The position numbers were made by a program, and so were the translations under genes. From DTU089 sp964421815 (GTDB lineage: Bacteria; Bacillota; Clostridia; Oscillospirales; Acutalibacteraceae), in assembly GCA_964421815.1 (NCBI GenBank), contig CAYQYT010000026.1, positions 1 to 11,924 of the forward strand: a stretch of 11,924 bases of DNA, in the 5' to 3' direction. Positions within the stretch are counted from its first letter, which is position 1. Each line of letters begins with the position of its first letter. Shown here piece after piece: positions 1 through 5,826 of this stretch. The notes under the pieces were generated by a model. The model had not been told where the DNA came from. It did not search any database and saw only the letters and a list, made by a program, of their open reading frames with translations.

Positions 1-159
1 CAGGGGGGCAAGCCCGATGTTGACGCAAAATTCCTTAAAGAAAGTGTCGGGGCATTGAAAGAACTCTATGAACTTCTCAACGAATGTGACGGTTTCGGCG
101 GTTGTGACGAGGGCATCATAATCCGATTTGAAAAGGAAATGGAGAAGTTCAGCAAATGA
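1..159 (+). CDS. C-terminal end of a phage protein, probably terminase small subunit (partial)
   Basis: The frame is open from the window edge and ends in TGA at 157-159, giving 52 residues with no start codon in view. The visible part is acidic and helical (a DAKFLKESVGALKEL segment, then EGIIIRFEKEMEKFSK at the end). It shows no catalytic motif. The call rests mainly on position: a gene immediately upstream of the large terminase, with only 13 bases between them, is usually the small terminase, which recognises the packaging site and feeds DNA to the large subunit. Small terminases of Gram-positive phages often end in a similar helical, charged tail, but the DNA-binding helix-turn-helix would lie outside the window. 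It could also be another early or DNA-metabolism protein. The terminase SD overlaps this gene's stop, which suggests translational coupling. Confidence 0.5.
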   Translation, partial: QGGKPDVDAKFLKESVGALKELYELLNECDGFGGCDEGIIIRFEKEMEKFSK

Positions 160-172
160 GGTGGGGTAATAT

Positions 173-1540
173 ATGAAAGAACTTATAATATCGCCACCCA
201 ATGAAAAGCAAAAGTTGTTTTTTGAATCCCAAAAGAGATTTATAGGTTACGGCGGTGCAAGAGGGGGCGGAAAGTCCTGGGCATTACGTACAAAATTTAT
301 TCTGTTGGCACTTGAATACAGCAATCTGAAACTTTTACTTTTAAGAAAGACTCTGCCGGAACTTAGGGAAAATCATTTGTTGCCCATGCTTGCCCAATTA
401 AACGGCATTGCACGATACAAGCGGGATGAAAGGGCTTTTATTTTCCCAAACGGCTCCCGTATTCGCCTCGGCTATTGCGACACGGAAAATGACATATATC
501 AGTATCAGGGACAGGAATACGATGTTATAGGCGTTGAAGAATGTACACATTTTACATTTTCACAAATTCAGTTCCTGACCACCTGTAATCGAACAACCCG
601 CCAGGATTTTAAACCACGAATGTATTTTACGGGTAACCCGGGCGGTGTGGGACACAACTGGTTCAAAAGGCTTTTTGTGAAAGGTCGATATGAGGAAAAC
701 GAGGACCCCGATGATTACATATTCATTCCCGCCACCATTGACGACAACAATGTACTTATGCAGAGCAATCCCGAATACGTGAAACTTTTGGACGCACTCC
801 CCGAAAAACTTCGCCAGGCTCACCGCTACGGCAACTGGGACATTTTTGACGGTCAGTTTTTTGAGGAGTTCAGGGATTTGCCCGACCACTACAAAGACGG
901 AGCATTTACCCACGTTATTGAGCCCTTTGAAATTCCGCGGGATTGGGTGATTTACCGCTCCTTTGACTTCGGTTATGCAAAGCCCTTTTCCTGTGCCTGG
1001 TGGGCGGTGGATTACGATGGTAGGCTTTACAGAATTCTTGAACTGTACGGCTGTACCAAAACTCACAACGAAGGTGTGAAGTGGCCCCCCGAAAAGATTT
1101 TTTCGGAAATCGCTCAAATTGAACGGGAACACCGATGGCTCAAAGGCAAACAGATTTTAGGAGTTGCCGACCCGTCAATCTGGGATGCGTCAAGGGGGGA
1201 GGCAATAATAGAATCCGCCAACAGAAACGGAATCTATTTTAACAAGGGTGACAACAAGCGGTTGCCCGGTTGGATGCAGGTGCATTACAGACTTTCCTTT
1301 GACGATAGCGGTATTCCCATGCTATATGTTTTTAACACCTGCAAGGGCTTTATAAGAACCGTTCCCGAACTCACTTTCAGCGTTTCCAATCCCGAGGATC
1401 TGGACACCACGGGGGAGGACCATATTGCCGACGAGGTCAGGTATATGTGCATGGCAAGACCCATTAAGCCCATTGTTAAAAAAGAACATATTTTATTGGG
1501 GGACGACCCCTTGAATTTAAGGTTGGGTACATTCAAATGA
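173..1540 (+). CDS. terL: Terminase large subunit (DNA-packaging ATPase/nuclease)
   Basis: This 455-residue protein is the motor that pumps phage DNA into the procapsid through the portal and cuts the concatemer. The N-terminal ATPase domain has a clear Walker A (GGARGGGKS, residues 27-35), a Walker B strand ending in an acidic pair (VIGVEE, 118-123; E122 sits where Asp is more common) and the coupling motif YFTGNPGG (151-158). The C-terminal RNase H-like nuclease domain starts at RSFDFGY (262-268; D265 is the probable metal ligand), continues with VADPS (D333) and ends with EDHIADEVRY (415-424; D416 or D420 as the last acidic ligand). Length and domain order are normal for an intact enzyme. 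The start is set by a GAGGTGGGG SD at 158-166, six bases before the ATG. The packaging type (cos or pac) cannot be told from the sequence. Confidence 0.97.
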   Translation: MKELIISPPNEKQKLFFESQKRFIGYGGARGGGKSWALRTKFILLALEYSNLKLLLLRKTLPELRENHLLPMLAQLNGIARYKRDERAFIFPNGSRIRLGYCDTENDIYQYQGQEYDVIGVEECTHFTFSQIQFLTTCNRTTRQDFKPRMYFTGNPGGVGHNWFKRLFVKGRYEENEDPDDYIFIPATIDDNNVLMQSNPEYVKLLDALPEKLRQAHRYGNWDIFDGQFFEEFRDLPDHYKDGAFTHVIEPFEIPRDWVIYRSFDFGYAKPFSCAWWAVDYDGRLYRILELYGCTKTHNEGVKWPPEKIFSEIAQIEREHRWLKGKQILGVADPSIWDASRGEAIIESANRNGIYFNKGDNKRLPGWMQVHYRLSFDDSGIPMLYVFNTCKGFIRTVPELTFSVSNPEDLDTTGEDHIADEVRYMCMARPIKPIVKKEHILLGDDPLNLRLGTFK

Positions 1541-1547
1541 TTTTTTC

Positions 1548-1559
1548 TACAATATTGTA
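1548..1559. repeat. 12-bp perfect palindrome upstream of the portal gene
   Basis: TACAATATTGTA is exactly self-complementary and lies in the 32-base gap between terminase and portal, touching the portal SD (AAAGGAG, 1559-1565). It is AT-rich and has no loop, so as RNA it would be a weak hairpin; as DNA it has the shape of a small operator half-site pair. No promoter elements are obvious around it. Chance occurrence in AT-rich intergenic DNA is quite possible. Confidence 0.3.
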
Positions 1560-1572
1560 AAGGAGTGTTAAT

Positions 1573-3231
1573 TTGACAGAAAAAGACGTTAAAAAAGACG
1601 AACAAAGCCTTTCTAAAAATTTCGACGGCAAGGCGGGAAAGGTGGGAATAATCGGTTCCGAAGATGTTGAAAAGGCTCTTGATGTATTGAAAAAATACAA
1701 GGAGGGCAAAACTTCTCTGGAAAATCGGATTGTTGAAAATGAGCAATGGTTCAGGCTTCGCCATTGGAACACCCTGGAGGGCAGTAAGGGAACAGAAAAC
1801 GCATCCGCATGGCTTTTCAACTCCATAGCAAACAAGCATGCAGACGCAATGGAAAACTACCCCTGCGTCACTTGTTTGCCCCGTGAGGAAAGTGACATCC
1901 CCTCCGCAGAGATACTGTCACAGATTCTGCCGGTAATTTTTGATCGTAACGGTTTTGAAAAAATTTACAGCGACGCCTGGTGGTACAAACTCAAAGCGGG
2001 TACCGCGGTATATGGAGTGTTCTGGAATCCTTTAAAAAGCAACGGCCTCGGAGATATTGAGATTAAGCAGATTGACATTCTCAATCTTTTTTGGGAGCCG
2101 GGTATCAAGGATATTCAAAAGAGCAAAAACATTTTCCACGTTGAACTCATTGATAACGATACCTTGGTTTCAATGTACCCGGAACTTAAAGGAAAGTTGG
2201 GCACATCCACGGTGGAAATTGCAAAATACGTATATGATGACAATGTGGACACAAAGGACAAAAGTGCCGTAATTGACCGATACTACAAATCAATTAAAAA
2301 CGGCGCCGAGGTAGTTCACTACTGCAAATTCTGTAACGGAGAACTTCTGTATGCCTCGGAAAACGACCCCGAATATGCGGAACGGGGATTCTATGACCAC
2401 GGTCAATACCCCTTTGTCTTTGACACTCTCTTTGTGGAGGAGGGAACTCCATGCGGGTTCGGTTACATAGACATTATGAAGGACGCGCAAAAGCAGATTG
2501 ATGTGCTTTCAAATGCCCTTGTTAAAAATGCTGCCATGGCTACCACACCACGATATTTTATTAACTCCGCAGGTGCTGTGAACGAGGAGGAATTTGCGGA
2601 CTGGTCAAACAGTTTCGTTCACGTTTCGGGCAGTAATCTTGGTGAGGACAGTATAAGGGAAATTAAGATTTCGGGTATTTCGGAAATTTATCTCGGTATT
2701 CTCAACAGTAAAATTGACGAACTTAAAGAAACAAGCGGTAACAGGGATTTCTCCCAGGGCGGTGTTTCAAGCGGTGTTACGGCGGCATCCGCCATTGCCG
2801 CGCTCCAGGAAGCAGGAGGAAAACTGACTCGCGATATGGTAAAAGGCGGTTACAGAGCCTTTAACCAAATCAACTGCCTTACCATTGAACTTATCCGTCA
2901 ATTCTATGACGAACCGCGATTTTTCAGGATCGTTTCTCCCAACGGTGAACAGACCTTTGTGTCCTACGACAATTCTCAAATTACCCCGAAAAATCAGGGT
3001 AGTACATTCGGAATTGAAATGGGAATGAGGAAGCCCATATTTGACATAAAGGTCAGCGCACAAACCGCGACACCTTTTACAAAAATCAGTCAGAACGAGT
3101 TGGCTCTTCAGTTATACAACGCGGGATTTTTTAACCCGGAAATGAAAAGTCAGGCTCTTAATGCCCTTAGTATGATGGAATTTGAGGGCAAAAACGCAAT
3201 TATCAATAAAATTGCCGCTTCTGTTATGTGA
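1573..3231 (+). CDS. Portal protein
   Basis: This 552-residue protein is the predicted dodecameric portal at the unique capsid vertex, through which DNA enters and leaves. Regions that look like the podovirus/P22-like portal type in Clostridia phages are a tryptophan-rich N-terminal segment with IANKHADAMENYP (85-97) followed by LPREESD (102-108), a middle portion around GYIDIMKDAQKQIDVLSNAL (297-316), and a conserved stretch GVTAASAIAALQEAGGKLTR (401-420) leading into a long helix. A single CKFC motif (251-254) lies in the probable wing region; one CxxC alone does not prove zinc binding. The start is TTG: AAAGGAG at 1559-1565 sits seven bases before it, and the next in-frame Met is around residue 93. 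Position directly after the large terminase and before scaffold and capsid supports the call. No truncation is seen. Confidence 0.92.
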   Translation: MTEKDVKKDEQSLSKNFDGKAGKVGIIGSEDVEKALDVLKKYKEGKTSLENRIVENEQWFRLRHWNTLEGSKGTENASAWLFNSIANKHADAMENYPCVTCLPREESDIPSAEILSQILPVIFDRNGFEKIYSDAWWYKLKAGTAVYGVFWNPLKSNGLGDIEIKQIDILNLFWEPGIKDIQKSKNIFHVELIDNDTLVSMYPELKGKLGTSTVEIAKYVYDDNVDTKDKSAVIDRYYKSIKNGAEVVHYCKFCNGELLYASENDPEYAERGFYDHGQYPFVFDTLFVEEGTPCGFGYIDIMKDAQKQIDVLSNALVKNAAMATTPRYFINSAGAVNEEEFADWSNSFVHVSGSNLGEDSIREIKISGISEIYLGILNSKIDELKETSGNRDFSQGGVSSGVTAASAIAALQEAGGKLTRDMVKGGYRAFNQINCLTIELIRQFYDEPRFFRIVSPNGEQTFVSYDNSQITPKNQGSTFGIEMGMRKPIFDIKVSAQTATPFTKISQNELALQLYNAGFFNPEMKSQALNALSMMEFEGKNAIINKIAASVM

Positions 3232-3247
3232 GGGGCGGTCAGATAAA

Positions 3248-3301
3248 ATGACACTTCGGAAAGACGATGAATATTGTTGCAACAGAAAGGATTTACTATG
3301 A
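3248..3301 (+). CDS. Possible 17-residue ORF overlapping the scaffold start (leader or coupling ORF)
   Basis: In the 66-base gap after the portal gene, an ATG at 3248 opens a 17-codon frame (MTLRKDDEYCCNRKDLL) that ends with TGA overlapping the scaffold ATG as ATGA at 3298-3301. The overlap geometry is that of translational coupling. The only SD-like sequence is GAGGGG around 3231-3236, with a rather long 11-base spacing, so translation is doubtful. The peptide has an adjacent Cys pair and many charged residues but matches no domain I recognise. It may be chance; conservation in relatives would decide. Confidence 0.25.
   Translation: MTLRKDDEYCCNRKDLL
3285..3300 (+). promoter_or_regulatory. 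Ribosome binding site that fixes the scaffold start
   Basis: GAAAGGATTT, then three bases, then the ATG at 3298. The in-frame TTG at 3274 has no comparable SD, so the ATG is preferred. The same 10-mer precedes the ATGs of the capsid and the small head-region gene. Confidence 0.8.
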
Positions 3302-4080
3302 AAGAAAAATGTTATACCCCCTATTTACAACTTTTTGCACAGGAGGGGGCACAAAACGGTAGCGGTGAAACGGGCGAAAATTTTGCTGACGCCGAGCAGA
3401 ACGTTACTGAACAGGTGGATTTGGACAAGGAATTTTCCGAACTTATAGGCGGAAAATACAAGGAACAGTTCACTAAAAAAACACAGGGAATCATCGACAA
3501 GAGGTTTAAAGAAACAAAACAACTTGAGGATTACAAAAACAGGGTTTCTCCCGCGGTGAACGCTCTTATGGAGAAATACGACATTGAGGAAGGAAGGGAG
3601 GATTTGCTTTCCGGATTTCTTAAAGACGGTGCGGACTTTAACGAAGAAACAGAGACGGTTGAAGAAGAAACGGAAAATGGAAATCTTCCCAATGAGCGTG
3701 AAACAAGGTTGAGGGAACGGGTTTCCTCCTGGGTCAGAGAAAGTAAAGAAATAAAAGAACTTTACCCGGATTTTGACTTGAGAAAGGAACTGAATTCCTC
3801 CGAACTCTTTTCTCGGCTTGTCCTTTCAGGTGCCCCTGTGAGAGCTGCTTATGAAACAGTACATAAGGACGAAATCCTGTCAGGCGCCATGGCTTACACT
3901 GCGGATAAGGTTCGTGAGCAAGTGGTGAGAAATATTGAAACAAAGGGCAGGCGCCCCCTTGAAAACGGTATTTCATCCGAAAGCGCCATTGTGACCGCCG
4001 TTGATGTTAATTCCCTTACATCTAAAGATATTTTGAAAATACTTAAACAGGTGGAAAACGGTGCAAATATTAAGTTTTAA
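3298..4080 (+). CDS. Capsid scaffolding protein
   Basis: This 260-residue, strongly charged and mostly helical protein sits directly before the major capsid gene, where the scaffold belongs. Scaffolds chaperone capsid subunits into a procapsid of the right size and leave before or during packaging. The short N-terminus carries YLQLFA (9-14); a disordered Gly/Glu/Asn-rich segment follows (about 16-40), then a helix with the scaffold-like pattern GGKYKEQF...IIDKRFKETK (51-74), a Glu-rich linker (112-135), a further helical region (135-215), and a C-terminal piece VDVNSLTSKDILKILKQVENG (235-255 region) whose final basic/helical tail resembles capsid-binding tails of other scaffolds. The ATG at 3298 is chosen over an upstream TTG because of its SD. 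No protease motif is visible, so whether scaffold is cleaved or expelled is open. Confidence 0.85.
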   Translation: MKEKCYTPYLQLFAQEGAQNGSGETGENFADAEQNVTEQVDLDKEFSELIGGKYKEQFTKKTQGIIDKRFKETKQLEDYKNRVSPAVNALMEKYDIEEGREDLLSGFLKDGADFNEETETVEEETENGNLPNERETRLRERVSSWVRESKEIKELYPDFDLRKELNSSELFSRLVLSGAPVRAAYETVHKDEILSGAMAYTADKVREQVVRNIETKGRRPLENGISSESAIVTAVDVNSLTSKDILKILKQVENGANIKF

Positions 4081-4090
4081 GCCGTTTTCG

Positions 4091-4106
4091 GAAAGGATTT
4101 TATATG
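4091..4106 (+). promoter_or_regulatory. Ribosome binding site of the capsid gene, near-copy of the scaffold one
   Basis: GAAAGGATTT, three bases, then ATG at 4104. The spacing is identical to the scaffold gene, and both genes continue with the same eight bases, ATGAAAGA. Confidence 0.8.
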
Positions 4107-5111
4107 AAAGATTTTAAACTTAATATTCAGCTTTTTGCGGCAGGTGAAGTTGTGAACTCAACTGCAACGGATACTCTCTCCGCAGAAATGAAAACATTTT
4201 ATGACAAGACTCTCATTACTCTTGCATCACCCTATCTCGTTCACGACCAGTTCGGTCAGAAACGCGACATTCCCAAGAACAACGGCAAGATTATTGAGTT
4301 CAGAAAATTCTCCTCCCTCCCCAAAGCATTGACACCTCTTACAGAGGGTGTTACTCCCACGGGCAACAAACTCAATGTGTCCGCAATCAGCGCAACCGTT
4401 GAACAGTACGGCGACTATATTGAGCAGACGGATATGCTTGAACTTACCGCAGTTGACAACACAATTGTTGAGGCTACAAAACAACTTGCTTCCCAGGCAG
4501 GTCTTACAATGGACACCATCGTAAGAAACGAAATCGTGGGCGGTACAAATGTACTTTACTGTCCCAAGGTGGCGGGCGGAGTTGAAACAGAGGTAACTTC
4601 AAGAAGTGACATTGACTCCACTTCACTTCTCCGTGTAAAAGATGTGTTCAAGGCGGCGGCGGAACTCAAAGCAATGAACGCTCCCAAAATCGACGGCTAC
4701 TATGTGGGTATCATTCACCCCTATGTTGCATATGACCTTATGCAGGAAGCGGGCAATCAGTGGATGGAAGTACAGAAATATGCAACTCCCGAAAATATGC
4801 TCAACGGCGAAATCGGTTGCTTGGGCGGTGTGCGTTTCGTTGAAAGCACCGAGGCAAAAATTTGGAAAACAGAGGGTAATCCCGCAGTATTTGCAACCCT
4901 TATTATCGGTGCGGATGCCTACGGTGTAACAAGCGTTACAGGTGGCGGCATTGAACATATCGTTAAGCAGAAAGGCTACGGCAATGACCCCCTTAACCAG
5001 CGTTCTTCAATCGGTTGGAAAGGTCTTAAAACCGCAAAACGTCTTGTTGAGGAATACCTTGTGAGAATCGAAAGCGGTTCAAGCTTCAGCGGTACTGCCG
5101 AAGAAAACTAA
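4104..5111 (+). CDS. Major capsid protein, N4-gp56 type
   Basis: This 335-residue protein is the predicted HK97-fold shell subunit. It resembles the N4-gp56 family: an N-terminal arm and extended-loop region with GKIIEFRKFSSLPKALTPLT (61-80) followed by EGVTP; then VEQYGDYIEQTDMLEL (99-114); a core segment VGIIHPYVAYDLM (201-213); GEIGCLGGVRFVES (235-248); and a C-terminal DPLNQRSSIGWK (295-306). Length is typical for the family. The first residues, MKDFKLNIQLFA, share the QLFA motif with the scaffold. Context is standard (scaffold upstream by 23 bases, small head-region and connector genes downstream). As the most abundant virion protein it should be the most heavily translated gene here. 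No frameshift signal or C-terminal decoration domain is visible. Confidence 0.94.
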   Translation: MKDFKLNIQLFAAGEVVNSTATDTLSAEMKTFYDKTLITLASPYLVHDQFGQKRDIPKNNGKIIEFRKFSSLPKALTPLTEGVTPTGNKLNVSAISATVEQYGDYIEQTDMLELTAVDNTIVEATKQLASQAGLTMDTIVRNEIVGGTNVLYCPKVAGGVETEVTSRSDIDSTSLLRVKDVFKAAAELKAMNAPKIDGYYVGIIHPYVAYDLMQEAGNQWMEVQKYATPENMLNGEIGCLGGVRFVESTEAKIWKTEGNPAVFATLIIGADAYGVTSVTGGGIEHIVKQKGYGNDPLNQRSSIGWKGLKTAKRLVEEYLVRIESGSSFSGTAEEN

Positions 5112-5121
5112 AATACTCTGA

Positions 5122-5163
5122 AACGGCAGGTAAAATAAACCGACAACGGCTTCCCTGCCGTTG
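5122..5163 (+). promoter_or_regulatory. Two mutually exclusive hairpins after the capsid gene
   Basis: AACGGCAGG at 5122-5130 pairs perfectly (9 bp) with CCTGCCGTT at 5154-5162 across a 23-base loop. Alternatively CAACGGC at 5144-5150 pairs perfectly (7 bp) with GCCGTTG at 5157-5163 across a 6-base loop. Both use the same right arm, so only one can form. No U-run follows the stem, so it is not a classical intrinsic terminator; the SD of the next gene begins seven bases downstream. A partial terminator, mRNA 3'-end protector or translation switch between capsid and the next gene are all possible. Confidence 0.6.
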
Positions 5164-5169
5164 ATTTAA

Positions 5170-5187
5170 GAAAGGATTTTTATTATG
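5170..5187 (+). promoter_or_regulatory. Ribosome binding site of the small head-region gene
   Basis: The third copy of GAAAGGATTT (5170-5179), five bases before the ATG at 5185, lies immediately downstream of the hairpins. It is the only one of the three copies with a longer spacer. Confidence 0.75.
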
Positions 5188-5412
5188 GCTGATAAAAAAA
5201 CAGATAACAAAAAAGAGGAACTTGTGAATATATTTATTCCCAAGCAATCAAGAAATGACACGGAACGTTTTGTGGCAGTAAACGGGGAAAGAATCCTTAT
5301 TCAGACAGGCAAAAATGTCAAGGTCCCCAAACGCTTTGCGGAGGTTATTGAAAACAGCGAGGCCATGGCGGCTGTTTCCGCCGCATACATTGATGCAAAC
5401 ATTTCTCTCTAA
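5185..5412 (+). CDS. Small head-region protein of unknown function
   Basis: A 75-residue protein directly after the capsid gene. The N-terminus is Lys/Asp/Glu-rich and probably disordered (2-13). A compact segment follows with LVNIFIPKQSRNDTERFVAV (14-33) and GERILIQTGKNVKVPKRFAE (35-54), then a helix with small residues. Similar short proteins with a VNIFIP...FVAVNGE pattern occur at this place in other Clostridia phages, as far as I recall without assigned function. It could be a minor capsid/decoration or head-completion protein, or an assembly factor. It has no transmembrane segment, signal peptide or metal motif. Start is set by the GAAAGGATTT SD. Confidence is high that it is a gene, low on role. 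Confidence 0.85.
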   Translation: MADKKTDNKKEELVNIFIPKQSRNDTERFVAVNGERILIQTGKNVKVPKRFAEVIENSEAMAAVSAAYIDANISL

Positions 5413-5448
5413 AGTAATAATCAACTTTTATTTGAAAGGAGGAGTCAG

Positions 5449-5826
5449 GTGACACTTGCAGAAGTTATTGAAAATTTTGACAACGAAAGAGCAAATACCG
5501 TCAGCGTTATAACAAAAAAACGTTGGATTTCCCAGTTGGATTTGAAAATCTGGGGTGAAATTCTCAAGCCCCGAGGGGATGAGGAATATGTGGGCTACGG
5601 CAAGGAAATCCCTCTTGATTCACAGGTGAAAGCACCGGAGGAGTATGGGGAAATCTACACTCTTTATATGAATATGAAATTGGACTATATGAACGGTGAA
5701 ATCGGTCGGAGCAACAATTCCGCCATGCTTTTCAACAGAATGTATAAGGAGATGCACGATTTTATTAACCGCTCCCAAAAAGTACCCGAGAATACGGATT
5801 TAAAGGTGGGGGATTACAATGTATAA
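5449..5826 (+). CDS. Head-tail connector (adaptor) protein
   Basis: A 125-residue, mostly helical protein. Length, position between capsid and tail genes, and pattern fit the gp6-like adaptors that form a ring beneath the portal: MTLAEVIENFDNERANT at the start, KKRWISQLDLKIWGEI (23-38), and a helix with YTLYMNMKLDYMNGEIGRSN (70-89 region) followed by NSAMLFNRMYKEMHDFINR. Adaptors of this class extend the portal channel and dock the tail. The GTG start at 5449 is supported by a strong AAAGGAGGAG SD (5435-5444, four bases before). The stop overlaps the next gene by 8 bases, pointing to coupled translation with the nozzle protein it should contact. Confidence 0.8.
   Translation: MTLAEVIENFDNERANTVSVITKKRWISQLDLKIWGEILKPRGDEEYVGYGKEIPLDSQVKAPEEYGEIYTLYMNMKLDYMNGEIGRSNNSAMLFNRMYKEMHDFINRSQKVPENTDLKVGDYNV

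Noticed and set aside
560..1132. 190-codon open frame on the minus strand inside the large terminase
   Set aside because: It is fully antisense to a conserved ATPase/nuclease gene, lacks an SD or recognisable domain, and arises from codon bias of the sense gene. The same reasoning rejects the minus-strand frames at 1285-1839, 7590-8060, 8719-9060 and 10863-11273.
1573..1600. TTGACA at 1573 as a -35 promoter box
   Set aside because: It coincides with the portal start codon and no TATAAT-like box lies 16-18 bases downstream.
3274..3297. TTG at 3274 as the scaffold start, adding eight residues
   Set aside because: No SD precedes it, whereas the ATG at 3298 has GAAAGGA at normal spacing matching the capsid gene, and only the ATG start gives the shared MKxx...QLFA N-terminus.
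5144..5184. Intrinsic terminator after the capsid gene
   Set aside because: The stem is present but is followed by ATTTAAG rather than a U-run, so only a structured RNA element is claimed.
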